DNA of 64,000 bases from assembly GCA_965243605.1 (NCBI GenBank), contig CBDEVQ010000025.1, positions 65,313 through 129,312 on the forward strand, in the 5' to 3' direction. A model generated the notes under the pieces. That model was not told the DNA's origin, did no database searches, and was given only the letters and a program-made list of their open reading frames with translations. Source of the stretch: JBMYYR01 sp965243605. Its GTDB lineage: Bacteria; Bacteroidota; Bacteroidia; Flavobacteriales; CAJXXR01. Positions 7,946-17,298 of this stretch are shown here, in pieces; positions within the stretch are counted from its first letter, which is position 1, and every line of letters starts with the position of its first letter. A program made the position numbers and the translations under genes.

Positions 7946-8572
7946 ATGAAAAGATATTTAATTTTACTAATTTTTATTTCTAATTTCTGTTTAGCTCAAA
8001 CCGAAAAACAACCTGAATATGAAAAAAATGACTTACGTCTTAATTTAAAACTTCCTCATATAAATCATTTGTCGTTAAAACCAAATGAAAATTTTAGAGA
8101 TGACCAATTTGGCTTTAATGGCTATGGATTAGGTATTGAGTATAGTTATAAAGAAAATAGGTTTTTAGAAACAAGTTTTTCTTTTGTTCTGACATTCGAA
8201 TTACCTTTTCCAGCATCTGTTGATAAAGAATACAACAAATCCTTATATTCCTATTTTATAAGTACAACGGATAATATTATTCATAAGCGTTTTACTTTTG
8301 GGTACGGAATCAATTATTCAGTGAATTATTGGAGTGAATGGTATCGTGATTTAGGAACGGTAAACCTACCAATAATAGAAAAAACAACTTATGAAAACAG
8401 GAGTTTAGGAGTAACACTAAATTCTTATTATAGAATTGGAAAAACTTTAAATGTTGGATTTATTTACAGACCGTCATTATTCAATTTGGATAATGGATTT
8501 GATTTGACTTATGAACATCTAATAAGTTTAGAGTTAAATTGGAGAATTAAATTGTTTAATCTGAGAAAATAA
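7946..8572 (+). CDS. Outer-membrane beta-barrel-like exported protein (intact copy)
   Basis: 208 residues with signal peptide MKRYLILLIFISNFCLAQ (cleavage after the Ala). The mature part has alternating strands (GYGLGIEYSYKENRFLETSF, ITFGYGINYSVNYWSEWY, LNVGFIYRPSLF) and ends LELNWRIKLFNLRK, which suggests a small outer-membrane barrel. A second copy, about 98 percent identical by eye, lies at 25187-27076 and is split by an IS. Both copies start 18 bp after the same type of attC-like R' core (GTTGTAAGCC), so the whole cassette has been duplicated. Confidence 0.8.
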   Translation: MKRYLILLIFISNFCLAQTEKQPEYEKNDLRLNLKLPHINHLSLKPNENFRDDQFGFNGYGLGIEYSYKENRFLETSFSFVLTFELPFPASVDKEYNKSLYSYFISTTDNIIHKRFTFGYGINYSVNYWSEWYRDLGTVNLPIIEKTTYENRSLGVTLNSYYRIGKTLNVGFIYRPSLFNLDNGFDLTYEHLISLELNWRIKLFNLRK

Positions 8573-8703
8573 AAAATACGAGTCCACTCGATTATTTATA
8601 AAGATATAATTAGTTTTAGTGAAAAATAACTGAATACACAATAACATATAAGCGATATAAACCTACCTTTTGATAAAAAGGTCTCTATATACAAGTGTTA
8701 GCA
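8573..8703 (+). other. attC-like site, long common family (R' GTTAGCA)
   Basis: Begins right after the stop codon with the hairpin CGAGTCCACTCG, continues through AGATATAATTAGTTTTAGTG, the arm AACATATAAGCGATATAAAC, the inner hairpin ACCTTTTgatAAAAAGGT and the arm CTATATACAAGTGTTAGCA. This is the consensus that recurs about ten times in the array. Confidence 0.75.
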
Positions 8704-8724
8704 TTAATTAAAAGAAAGAAACTA

Positions 8725-9399
8725 ATGAGAATAATTTTACTGATATTTTTTACATTATATTACTCAACAATATTGAGAGCAGAATACAATGGTTATCTCA
8801 TAAAATTTGAAGTTGAGACCTTAGAGGGAAACAAATTTTTTGGATACTCATATTTATCTACATCCTACTTCAATTTAGACTCACTGGAAAATACAAATTA
8901 TTTAATAACTGCTTTAGATCCGGGCCGTGGCGATTGGGAAGGAGATAGTTTAATATATTATAAAGAGAGAATTAAGTACGAATACAGACACGTTGGTAAT
9001 GTGGATGGTGAGAAGATTCCGATTTATACATTAAACAATAGACAAGTGATTTTAGATAAAGAAATCAAGAATATTGATATTCTTGAAATTATAAATCAGA
9101 CATACATGGTTGGAATTTCAAGCCCATTATCTATTTCTGATACGACATGGTCGAATAAAGACCCAATAGAAAGCTATTCATTTGGAGCGTACTTATGTTT
9201 TCATCAAATTTATATTCACGAACGTTCTAAAAATATCAAAAATATAATTGCCAGGCTACAGGCAAAACAAAAGGAAATTGATGAAATTGAATTTGATAGT
9301 GAAATGGGAGACCAATTAGACAATGAAATTTCTAAAATGATTGATGAACTCAGCCTATTGGATAACAAAATAGTTGTAATTACCGAATGCTCTTGTTAG
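8725..9399 (+). CDS. Cassette-encoded exported hypothetical protein
   Basis: 224 residues from the ATG at 8725, chosen because it puts a clean signal peptide (MRIILLIFFTLYYSTILRA) at the N-terminus; an upstream in-frame start lies inside the attC-like core. The mature part begins EYNGYLIKFEVETLEG and ends in a predicted coiled coil (RLQAKQKEIDEIEFDSEMGDQ...) and CSC. No family recognised. Probably periplasmic or surface-associated. Confidence 0.7.
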   Translation: MRIILLIFFTLYYSTILRAEYNGYLIKFEVETLEGNKFFGYSYLSTSYFNLDSLENTNYLITALDPGRGDWEGDSLIYYKERIKYEYRHVGNVDGEKIPIYTLNNRQVILDKEIKNIDILEIINQTYMVGISSPLSISDTTWSNKDPIESYSFGAYLCFHQIYIHERSKNIKNIIARLQAKQKEIDEIEFDSEMGDQLDNEISKMIDELSLLDNKIVVITECSC

Positions 9400-9408
9400 A
9401 GAAACGTA

Positions 9409-9475
9409 TGCTAACAAAATCTAAAAAAATCATATCTTGCTTTGGCAAGAGACTATTTTTAGTTAATTGTTAGGT
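9409..9475 (+). other. Classical-looking attC site (R'' TGCTAAC, R' GTTAGGT)
   Basis: 67 bp and one of the cleanest sites. TGCTAAC at 9409-9415 pairs with GTTAGGT at 9469-9475. The arms AAAATCTAAAAAAATCATAT and ACTATTTTTAGTTAATT pair imperfectly around the tight hairpin CTTGCtttgGCAAG. GTTAGGT satisfies the integron R' consensus GTTRRRY. Confidence 0.85.
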
Positions 9476-9534
9476 GCAATGTCGAAAAAATAAAAATGAA
9501 ATTATCAAACGATTTTAAAAGTGCATAAGACACT
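9475..9534 (+). pseudogene. 5' stump of the cassette gene found at 32554
   Basis: About 60 bp directly after the attC core, including ATG at 9496 and codons for MKLSNDFKSA, match the leader and start of the gene at 32554. A one-base deletion then gives an immediate stop, and homology ends at GACACT, where the repeat block begins. It is the remnant of a second copy of that cassette. Confidence 0.8.
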
Positions 9535-9870
9535 GTAAAACGCTTTAATATTAAAGAAATGTAACTTTATACTCAAACACACCCTAGCGAAGCGAACCGT
9601 TGAACACCTTTTAATACAATTAACATTCAAAAAAAAGGAAAATCATAGCCATAGCGTCGCAATACAACCATAATATTGCTTATTATACCTCGACGCTATA
9701 GCCGCTTTGGCTATTTCTTTTTGCATTGCCAAAAAAGAAATTAAGAACAACATTAAGTATGTTGTGATTTATCTAGTCAAAATAAGGTCTTTCCTTTGGA
9801 ACGTTCTCTTTCGGCACTCCGGGCGACCTCTTTCCTGACGTCAAGACGCCACTGCGTACCTGCTTTCACT

Positions 9871-10167
9871 AAGACTGGATTTTGACTTTGTAAAACCTTC
9901 TTTTATTATCGACATTCATGTAAATGTATGTTCTATCAAAGAAGACCTTTAGTAAAACTTTGAAGCTAAGAACTTGTTCGAAGATCACAAAGTTGCACTT
10001 AAGGGATTGGAAGATAGGTTATAGATTTTCATGGAAGTCTTGATTTTTTTCCTTTCCCGAATCATAGTATTATTAATACTATTCTTTTATCAAGAACACC
10101 CTAGCGAAGCGAACCGTTGAACACCTTTTAATACAATTAACGTTCAAAAAAAAGGAAAATCATAGCG
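9871..10167. repeat. Roughly 300 bp direct repeat, copy 1
   Basis: Runs from AAGACTGGATTTTGACTTTG through ACATTCATGTAAATGTATG and GGGATTGGAAGATAGG to GCGATAGCGTC. Nearly the same sequence returns at 10638-10945. It contains the hairpin CATTCATGTAAATG and shows no open frame of note. Confidence 0.85.
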
Positions 10168-10637
10168 ATAGCGTCACAGTAAAACAAAAAAGCCCCTTTC
10201 AAAATCATATTATTCTCGATACAATTTTATTCCAATACTCGTACCATATTTAATAAAATCATACCACTACGTTATCACTGAGATTTTCATTTCTTTTGCT
10301 TGTCCAAAAGAAACGGAAACAAAGAAAACGACACTTTTTGAATGCATTCTTTACTTACGTAAAGATCATATTTGATTTCCTAAATTTTCTCCAAGGTTTC
10401 AAAAATTCTTAACGGAAATCAAATATTATGCTGACAAAAAGATTTTAATGTATCGAGAACTATTTAATGGATAATAATTCTTGATTATACAATAATCTCT
10501 GATGATTTCACACACCCCTAACCCTTCTTAAGAGGGGAAGTATATCGTATTTCTTCCAATAAATGAATAAGCTTATACCGTCAAAATTAAGTTTAAGGGA
10601 ATGAAGAAGTGAAATGGTGCTTCATAACATGAGAAGA

Positions 10638-10945
10638 AAAGACTGGATTTTGACTTTGTAAAATCTTCATTTATTATCGACATTCATGTAAATGTATGTT
10701 CTATCAAAGAAGACTTTTAGTAAAACTTTGAAGCTAAGAACTTGTTCGAAAATCACAAAGTTGCACTTAAGGGATTGGAAGATAGGTTATAGATTTTCAT
10801 GGAAGTCTTGATTTTTTTTCCTTTCCCGAATCATAGTATTATTAATACTATTCTTTTATCAAGAACACCCGAGCGAAGCGAACCGTTGAACACCTTTTAA
10901 TACAATTAACGTTCAAAAAAAAGGAAAATCATAGCGATAGCGTCT
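10638..10945. repeat. Roughly 300 bp direct repeat, copy 2
   Basis: The second copy of 9871-10167 with a handful of substitutions. It is followed by a hairpin region (TTATGCCTCTATGGCATTTC) that links it to the 0.6 kb repeat family. Confidence 0.85.
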
Positions 10946-11335
10946 CGGAATGATAAAAAACATTAGAGAATATGATGTTATGCTTCGACGCTTATGCCTC
11001 TATGGCATTTCATTTTTTTTTTATTAACTCTTATAGTTTGTTTTATAAGTGTTCATGTGTTCGCTATCGCTCGGGTGATTTGCCCAAAAAAAACGGCACT
11101 TTTTGAATGTATTTTTTGATCGTTGATCAAAAATCATCTTTGATTTTCTAAATATCTTCCAAGGCTTCAGATATTTTTAATGAAAATCAAATATTATACT
11201 TGTAAAAAGACGTTTATCCTTACGGATAGTAGGGAGGTTTGTTTAATAGGTTAGATGTGAAAAAAAACTATATTATTCCTCCAAAAACTAGAGAGCTTTA
11301 TTCTTAGATTATTGAAAGAAACAATAAAAAAGTTA

Positions 11336-11450
11336 TGAGTCCACTCAATTATTGAAAAGATATAATTAGCTTTAATGAAAGAAAACTAAATATATAAATT
11401 TGGTTATGAGTTAATCCGAAAACGTAGTGTCTTTTTACACGTTACGTTCC
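11336..11450 (+). other. Diverged attC-like region
   Basis: The first half matches the common family (GAGTCCACTCAATT, AGATATAATTAG) but the 3' half is different: AACGTAGTGTctttttACACGTTACGTT forms a new hairpin and no GTTRRRY core at the usual place is clear. It may be a hybrid or decayed site. Confidence 0.45.
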
Positions 11451-11481
11451 ATGTACAAATCATTGTTTTTCATTAGAATAA

Positions 11482-11931
11482 ATGACAAAAACCGAGTTCG
11501 CATATAAAGATTGGAAGATTGAAGTCAATAAAGAATTGACTGAAAAGGAATATTCAAAAATTGACAATCCAAGTGCTGAAAGTTGCGGTTGTAGAAATTG
11601 CTTGAACTATATCGTATCCAGAGAAAAATTATTTCCAGAAGAAATAATTGCTTTATTTGAAAAACTTGGAGTCAATCAAAATAAAGAAATTGAAATTAGT
11701 CATATGGCAAAATTGGAAAACGGCCTACATTACTATTGTGGTTGGTTTCATTTCATAGGGGATTTCAGTGGGAAAGATTGTTCAATTCCTCTACCAAATG
11801 GTGGATTTACAATAGACTTTCACCAAGTAACAGACAGTTTTGGTATTGGGTTTACCAAAGCAAAAACAATGTCCGTATTTAAAACGGACAAAGACTTAGT
11901 TCAAGTAGAATTTGATTGTAAGGTTCCTTAG
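11482..11931 (+). CDS. Cassette-encoded hypothetical protein with CGCxxC motif
   Basis: 149 residues, cytoplasmic. The N-terminus MTKTEFAYKDWKIEVNKEL is followed by SCGCRNCLNYIVSREKLFP (Cys at about 35, 37 and 40), then a helical LFEKLGVNQNKEIE and a C-terminal beta part (HYYCGWFHFIGDFSG, GFTIDFHQ, LVQVEFDCKVP). The CxCxxC cluster suggests metal binding or a structural role. No named family is certain. It starts 31 bp after the diverged attC-like region. Confidence 0.75.
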   Translation: MTKTEFAYKDWKIEVNKELTEKEYSKIDNPSAESCGCRNCLNYIVSREKLFPEEIIALFEKLGVNQNKEIEISHMAKLENGLHYYCGWFHFIGDFSGKDCSIPLPNGGFTIDFHQVTDSFGIGFTKAKTMSVFKTDKDLVQVEFDCKVP

Positions 11932-12164
11932 GTCATTGATGAAGAAATCGAATGTGAATGAAAAAAGAGTATACCATATTTCTAGGCAATGACAAGTTGG
12001 GAACTACTTAATGGATTTTATGTGAAAATCTCTTTTCCATAGTGACTTAACTGGCTACCCTTGGTGAATCTAGAAATGATTTGTTATTATTTTAATATGT
12101 GTTCATGTAAATTATTATTTTAGCGTTTAATAGTATATAATTAAATCATAACACTTATACAAGG

Positions 12165-12524
12165 ATGACAAAACCTCATTTTAATATTGAATATAATAAA
12201 GGACCAGAAGCACCATTTGTAGATTGGATTGCAGGAGGAAACTTTGATGGATATATATCTAAAGAATCTATGATTTTTTTTGACTCTAATAAGCAAGTAT
12301 TAATCAGAAAAACCATTATAGACCAATCTAGATATGATGGGGAAGTTTCTAACTCCGAAAGATGGGGAACTTTTGAATACACAAGTAAAGACACCATTAC
12401 CGTTAAATATGGCGAAGTAGAAATGAGAGGTAAAATTCTTGGAGATAAAAGAGAATATATTGTGTTTGATATTTTTAAACCACAACCGGATTTTAATATG
12501 GCCAAAGTGTATGAACTTAAATAA
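12165..12524 (+). CDS. Hypothetical protein, 119 residues
   Basis: Reads MTKPHFNIEYNKGPEAPF to FNMAKVYELK, with no signal or membrane segment and mostly beta character (ERWGTFEYTSKDTITVKYGE). No family recognised. The 230 bp upstream (11932-12164) holds no obvious attC-like site. The stop codon abuts the next frame. On the opposite strand of the same stretch, longer frames lack any recognisable features and were dismissed. Confidence 0.6.
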   Translation: MTKPHFNIEYNKGPEAPFVDWIAGGNFDGYISKESMIFFDSNKQVLIRKTIIDQSRYDGEVSNSERWGTFEYTSKDTITVKYGEVEMRGKILGDKREYIVFDIFKPQPDFNMAKVYELK

Positions 12525-13097
12525 ATGTGGAACTACGATTCGTTGTATACCCGCAATGTGCATGTTTTTGTATTGTATAATCTACGAAAGTCAACTAAGA
12601 GATTACTAGTATATGTGTCACTTCTGATTATCTTTAGTTGTGGTGGCCAATTAACAGAAGAAGAAAAAAAAGAATTTGAAGCAGCAAACAAGAATGTTGA
12701 AATCGAAGTATCTGATTGGATTAAAAATCACGCTCAATATCCGAATAGTTATAAGTCAGTTTCATATTCAGAATTTTCACAATCTGTTGCCAAACGAAAT
12801 GATGAGAAAATACCTGGTTCTGAAAAATATGTAATTAAGCATTCTCACAATATCCTTGATAAGGACAGTAATTTAGTGACATTTAGTGGGTATTTTATCC
12901 TTGAAAATGAATTTGATGTAAATATCATTGAGTTAGAACGAAGCAACTTAATGGGTGGCGCATTTCCACCACAAACTGAAATTTGGACAGAACAGTTCGG
13001 AAGATCATTAAATACTCAAGATAGTTTGGATTTTTTAATGAAAAAGCAACGAGTAAAAGATAAACTCTATAAAGAATTTATCGATAAACTTGAGTAA
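12525..13097 (+). CDS. Putative lipoprotein, cassette-like
   Basis: 190 residues from ATG 12525, but a TTG at 12573 gives a better exported N-terminus (basic RKSTKR, then LLVYVSLLIIFSC with a lipobox Cys). The 48 bp before it contain CGTTGTATACC, resembling an attC R' end. The mature part is charged and helical at first (EEEKKEFEAANKN), then mixed. Probably a membrane-anchored lipoprotein. Start codon uncertain; no family recognised. Confidence 0.6.
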   Translation: MWNYDSLYTRNVHVFVLYNLRKSTKRLLVYVSLLIIFSCGGQLTEEEKKEFEAANKNVEIEVSDWIKNHAQYPNSYKSVSYSEFSQSVAKRNDEKIPGSEKYVIKHSHNILDKDSNLVTFSGYFILENEFDVNIIELERSNLMGGAFPPQTEIWTEQFGRSLNTQDSLDFLMKKQRVKDKLYKEFIDKLE

Positions 13098-13259
13098 GGA
13101 TATGAGGTCCTAATAGTATGAATACACTTAAGTATTAGTTTGACCACCTTGAAAAGAAAACATAGAGAAGTATGATTATTTAATAAAGGTTGTATTCTAT
13201 ACAGTTTTGGAAATATTTGGAAGGTAATAAACGTGCTTATAAATTGAAACGAAGGTGCA

Positions 13260-13921
13260 ATGAATACCTTTATAGTATATAATGAAATCATTAAAAATAA
13301 TAGAACAATGAAAGAGAATACTTGGATAAAAATATCTAATTACCAAAATAAGAACTTAAACTTTAAAGGCGATCATTTTTTTGGATATACATACATTGAC
13401 CACGAAGCTGGATTAACTGTTGATGCCATAAAATTTTTCAAAATTGAGAATAATTCTATAGTGATTACAGAAGATTGTATAGAATTAAATGAAAGAACGA
13501 TATTCAGATTTGAAGCATTATCACAAAAATATGAAATGCAACTGAGCAAGAGATTCAACAGCATAAGCTTGTTGTACCGGACTATCTCACAATTTATGAC
13601 AAACCCAATCTAGATGTATTTAGAGAGGAAACATTATTTGATGAATTTAGAGCACCAGGTTATCCTGATGATGTCAAGGTATTACTACCACCTTTTGATG
13701 GAAGACATCCAGAACAAGTTTGGTTAAGGGTAGAAGAATATAGTCCTAATAATAAGGGCGTCGGTGGAGTTCTTCTAAATAAACCCCATCAAAACTTTGG
13801 AGTCAAGAAAAACGATGCTGTTATTGCTTATTTTCAGGTTGTAGACAATGAACCTTATTTGATTGTTGATATTGATTTCGAGAATATTCCGAAAAAGAAA
13901 AAATGGCAATTTTGGAAGTGA
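13260..13921 (+). pseudogene. Frameshifted gene with DUF2314-like C-terminal half
   Basis: The first frame (from 13260, or ATG 13308) encodes KENTWIKISNYQNKN to FRFEALSQKYEM. Near 13535-13555 the coding signal moves one frame and continues IQQHKLVVPDYLTIYD, then VWLRVEEYSP, GVGGVLLNKPHQNFGVKKND and YLIVDIDFENIP, stopping at TGA 13919. The W..VE, GVL.N.P and K.D.V pattern resembles DUF2314. A single indel would restore about 220 residues. It is followed by the second repeat block rather than an attC-like site. Confidence 0.65.
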
Positions 13922-14034
13922 TGATTCTTCTTATAACATGGATTATGGTCATTTTTGGATGTTGTATTAAACAAGAAATAATACAAGTCTAAGTGTAGTT
14001 TGTAAAACGCATTAATATTAAAGAAATGTAATTT

Positions 14035-14630
14035 TATACTTCGACGCTTATGCCACTATGGCATTTCATTTTTTTTATTCACTGTTATTGTTTGTTTAAT
14101 AAGTGTTCATGTGTTCGCTATCGCTCGGGTGATTTGCCCAAAAAAAACGGCACTTTTTGAATGTATTTTTTGATGACAATCAAAAACCATCTTTGATTTT
14201 CTAAATATCTTCCAAGGCTTCAGATATTCTTAACGAAAATCAAAGATTATACTTGTAAAAAGACGTTTATCCTTACGGATAGTATTGAGGTTTGTTTTGA
14301 TAGATTTGGTGTGAAATGCTAGTTTTAGCAATAAATATTTTTGTAATACCTTAAGATTTAGGTGTCAAAATTAAGATTTAGAGAACGTAGAGACGAAATG
14401 GCGTTTCGACAAAGGAGAAAGGACGCCTGTAGTCTCGAAAGAGAACGATGCAAAGCAAAATCCTTATTTTGACTAGATTTTTGAATACTTTTCATCAATG
14501 AAACCCGAGCAAAGCGAACACATGAACACAAATAATTGTAAACAATAAAGTGAATAAAGTATTGGGCATAGCGCTCTTAGCGTCATAGTATAATTTCAAA
14601 ATCTACTATTTTATTAGTTAATCAATGAAT
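14035..14630. repeat. Tandem repeat unit 1 (about 0.6 kb)
   Basis: First unit of a head-to-tail array. Each unit begins at the hairpin TATGCC...GGCATTTCATTTTTT, contains GTGTTCATGTGTTCGCTATCG and, about 0.4 kb later, its inverted partner GCGAACACATGAACAC, plus GACGTTTATCCTTACGGATA and AAGGACGCCTGTAGTCTCG. This unit lacks the roughly 41 bp insert (AGAGCAATGATTGATTATCA) present in later units. Confidence 0.9.
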
Positions 14631-15253
14631 TACGCCTCTATGGCATTTCATTTTTTTTATTCACTATTATTGTTTGTTTTATTAGTGTTCATGTGTTCTC
14701 TATCGCTCGGGTGCTTTGCCCAAAAAAAACGGAAAGAGCAATGATTGATTATCATTGTGATTTGAAAAAAGGGCGCTTTTTGAATGTATTTTTTGATGAC
14801 AATCAAAAACCATCTTTGATTTTCTAAATATCTTCCAAGGCTTCAGATATTCTTAACGAAAATCAAAGATTATACTTGTAAAAAGACGTTTATCCTTACG
14901 GATAGTATTGAGGTTTGTTTTGATAGATTTGGTGTGAAATGCTAGTTTTAGCAATAAATATTTTTGTAATACCTTAAGATTTAGGTGTCAAAATTAAGAT
15001 TTAGAGAACGTAGAGACGAAATGGCGTTTCGACAAAGGAGAAAGGACGCCTGTAGTCTCGAAAGAGAACGATGCAAAGCAAAATCCTTATTTTGACTAGA
15101 TTTTTGAATACTTTTCATCAATGAAACCCGAGCAAAGCGAACACATGAACACAAATAATTGTAAACAATAAAGTGAATAAAGTATTGGGCATAGCGCTCT
15201 TAGCGTCATAGTATAATTTCAAAATCTACTATTTTATTAGTTAATCAATGAAT
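14631..15253. repeat. Tandem repeat unit 2 (623 bp)
   Basis: A full-length unit, nearly identical to its neighbours. It includes the extra segment AGAGCAATGATTGATTATCA. No credible coding frame on either strand. Confidence 0.9.
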
Positions 15254-15823
15254 TACGCCTCTATGGCATTTCATTTTTTTTATTCACTATTATTGTTTGT
15301 TTTATTAGTGTTCATGTGTTCTCTATCGGTCGGGTGATTTGCCCAAAAAAAACGGAAAGAGCAATGATTAATTATCATTGTGATTTGAAAAAAAGGCACT
15401 TTTTGAATGTATTTTTTGATTGTCATCAAAAACCATCTTTGATTTTCTAAATATCTTCCAAGGCTTCAGATATTCTTAACGAAAATCAAAGATTATACTT
15501 GTAAAAAGACGTTTATCCTTACGGATAGTATTGAGGTTTGTTTTGATAGATTTGGTGTGAAATGCTAGTTTTAGCAATAAATATTTTTGTAATACCTTAA
15601 GATTTAGGTGTCAAAATTAAGATTTAGAGAACGTAGAGACGAAATGGCGTTTCGACAAAGGAGAAAGGACGCCTGTAGTCTCGAAAGAGAACGATGCAAA
15701 GCAAAATCCTTATTTTGACTAGATTTTTGAATACTTTTCATCAATGGAAAAGTATTGGGCATAGCGCTCTTAGCGTCATAGTATAATTTCAAAATCTACT
15801 ATTTTATTAGTTAATCAATGAAT
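15254..15823. repeat. Tandem repeat unit 3 (570 bp, internal deletion)
   Basis: As unit 2 but missing about 53 bp that include the GCGAACACATGAACAC arm; the junction reads ATCAATGGAAAAGTATTGGG. Loss of that arm removes the long inverted repeat from this unit. Confidence 0.9.
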
Positions 15824-16125
15824 TACGCCTCTATGGCATTTCATTTTTTTTATTCACTATTATTGTTTGTTTTATTAGTGTTCATGTGTTCTCTATCGCT
15901 CGGGTGCTTTGCCCAAAAAAAACGGAAAGAGCAATGATTGATTATCATTGTGATTTGAAAAAAGGGCACTTTTTGAATGTATTTTTTGATCGTTGATCAA
16001 AAACCATCTTTGATTTTCTAAATATCTTCCAAGGCTTCAGATATTCTTAACGAAAATCCAATATTATACTTACAAAAAGACGTTTCTCCTTACGGATAGT
16101 AGGGAGGTTTGTTTTAATAGGTTTG
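15824..16125. repeat. Tandem repeat unit 4 (partial)
   Basis: Holds the first half of the unit up to CTTACGGATAGTAGGGAGG, then runs into unique sequence and the next attC-like site. The end of homology resembles the single unit at about 10985-11250, which also ends GGATAGTAGGGAGGTTTG. Confidence 0.85.
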
Positions 16126-16203
16126 GTGTGAAAAATTCTTATTTTTTCTTGTCCAATTCCTCCAAAAACTACAGAACCTTATCCTTAGTCTATTGAAATA
16201 AAC

Positions 16204-16340
16204 AATGAAAAAATTACGAGTCCACCCAATTATTGAAAAGATATAATTAGTTTTAATGAATAATTACTAAATAGAAAATAGCATATAAGCGGTATAAATG
16301 TACCTTTTGGTAAAAAGGTCACTATATACAGGTGTTAGTA
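16204..16340 (+). other. attC-like site, common family (R' GTTAGTA)
   Basis: Common-family consensus: ACGAGTCCACCCAATT, AGATATAATTAGTTTTAATG, GCATATAAGCGGTATAAATG, the hairpin ACCTTTTggtAAAAAGGT, and CTATATACAGGTGTTAGTA. It precedes the next gene by 10 bp. Confidence 0.75.
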
Positions 16341-16350
16341 GCAATTAAAA

Positions 16351-16686
16351 ATGAGCAATTTTGAATTATATAACTATGGAAGTTCTGACTGTTCTGAAAT
16401 AGATAAGTTTTCACCTCAAGGTGACTTCTTTATTTCTGTAGAATTTGATTTAAAGAGAAAAGATGAAGAGGGAATAGCAACTTATTACTTTTTTCTGGCC
16501 ACGAAAAAGGGATTCGAAGATCAGAAATACTCAGAAGAGTTAGAATTTATTGAAATCGTTGATGACTATTCTTTTGAATTTGTAAAGAATTACCTTGACG
16601 AAAAAGTTAATAAACAGATTAAGGAACTTGATGATGAAGAATTGTTTAATTATTTAAATTCAAACTTCAACTTTCAGAATGATTAA
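16351..16686 (+). CDS. Small acidic cassette protein, possibly Imm8-like
   Basis: 111 residues, acidic and cytoplasmic. GDFFISVEFDLKRKDEEGIATYYFFLATKKGF resembles the central beta sheet of Imm8-type immunity proteins, and the C-terminus is helical (FVKNYLDEKVNKQIKEL). The match is by eye and weak. Flanked by attC-like sites on both sides, it is a clean single-gene cassette. Confidence 0.7.
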   Translation: MSNFELYNYGSSDCSEIDKFSPQGDFFISVEFDLKRKDEEGIATYYFFLATKKGFEDQKYSEELEFIEIVDDYSFEFVKNYLDEKVNKQIKELDDEELFNYLNSNFNFQND

Positions 16687-16692
16687 ACAGCT

Positions 16693-16743
16693 ACTAACAC
16701 AACCTAAACTGCATTAAAACGCATTTTACACTAAACGTTAGCA
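16693..16743 (+). other. Short attC-like site (R' GTTAGCA)
   Basis: ACTAACACAACCTAAACTGC and GCATTTTACACTAAACGTTAGCA pair imperfectly around a short loop. About 51 bp. Confidence 0.7.
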
Positions 16744-16753
16744 ATAATTGAAA

Positions 16754-17236
16754 ATGGTAGACATTAACAAAACAGATAATCCGAAATTGATAGCAGAAGA
16801 GTTTTCCAAATCCCAAATGGAAAAAAGTAATGGATATAAGTTCGATTTTACCATAAGATCTTTAGAAATAGAATTAGAACGCTATTTAGAAAATAAGCAC
16901 AATAAAGAATTAAATGAAAGGGAGATTCTAAATGCTACTTTGACTGCATATTTAGGAGAAACAATAAATAGAAATTTTAATACAAAATGGACTGGATCTT
17001 ATTATGGACCTTTGAATCCGAATGGTGTGAATTACTACACTTGTAAAATAAGTTTGTTAGGTCATGATTATTACATAAGTAGATACTTTGATCGATTTTT
17101 CTCTGACAATGGTATCCAAGATAGTGGAACTTTCAATGAATATCTACACGGTCGAGAGCCTCATCCCAAGCCGAATATAAAATATTACGAAGGGTTAATA
17201 ACAGAAATTAAAAAATCTATTGTTAACACTATGTAA
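16754..17236 (+). CDS. Cassette-encoded hypothetical protein
   Basis: 160 residues from ATG 16754, chosen over an upstream TTG that overlaps the attC-like site. It is predicted alpha/beta and cytoplasmic. ILNATLTAYLGETINRNFNTKWTGSYYG looks like the common 'YxGExIxxxxxxxW' core of small SMI1-like or DUF3806-like cassette proteins, but I cannot assign a family. Its last codons overlap the next attC-like site. Confidence 0.7.
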   Translation: MVDINKTDNPKLIAEEFSKSQMEKSNGYKFDFTIRSLEIELERYLENKHNKELNEREILNATLTAYLGETINRNFNTKWTGSYYGPLNPNGVNYYTCKISLLGHDYYISRYFDRFFSDNGIQDSGTFNEYLHGREPHPKPNIKYYEGLITEIKKSIVNTM

Positions 17237-17273
17237 AAAGCATTAAAACGACTTTTTACATTAACCGTTGTGT
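17222..17273 (+). other. Short attC-like site (R' GTTGTGT)
   Basis: GTTAACACTATGTAAAAAGC pairs with CTTTTTACATTAACCGTTGTG around a short loop. It overlaps the stop codon of the upstream gene. Confidence 0.7.
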
Positions 17274-17298
17274 GTAAGCTGAAAATTAGAACTAACGA

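Larger units (their letters stand above)
9535..11335. repeat. Non-coding block of interspersed repeats
   Basis: No plausible gene in 1.8 kb. The block starts TGTAAAACGC.TTAATATTAAAGAAATG, the same lead-in as the second block at about 14000. It then mixes elements such as GCGAAGCGAACCGTTGAACA (three times), GACGCTATAGCCGCTTTGGC hairpins, TTCTTTTGCTTGTCCAAAAG (a motif I associate with intergenic repeats of Flavobacteriaceae), and at about 10985-11250 a diverged copy of the 0.6 kb unit described at 14035. Several short GC-richer hairpins followed by T-runs could act as terminators. Confidence 0.75.

Noticed and set aside
12176..12563. Minus-strand frames of 87-109 codons opposite the gene at 12165
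   Set aside because: No family-like features and worse start context; the plus-strand gene fits the cassette direction.
15604..15792. 62-codon minus-strand frame in the tandem repeats
   Set aside because: It arises from repeat sequence, has no ribosome-binding context, and its copies in other units are interrupted.
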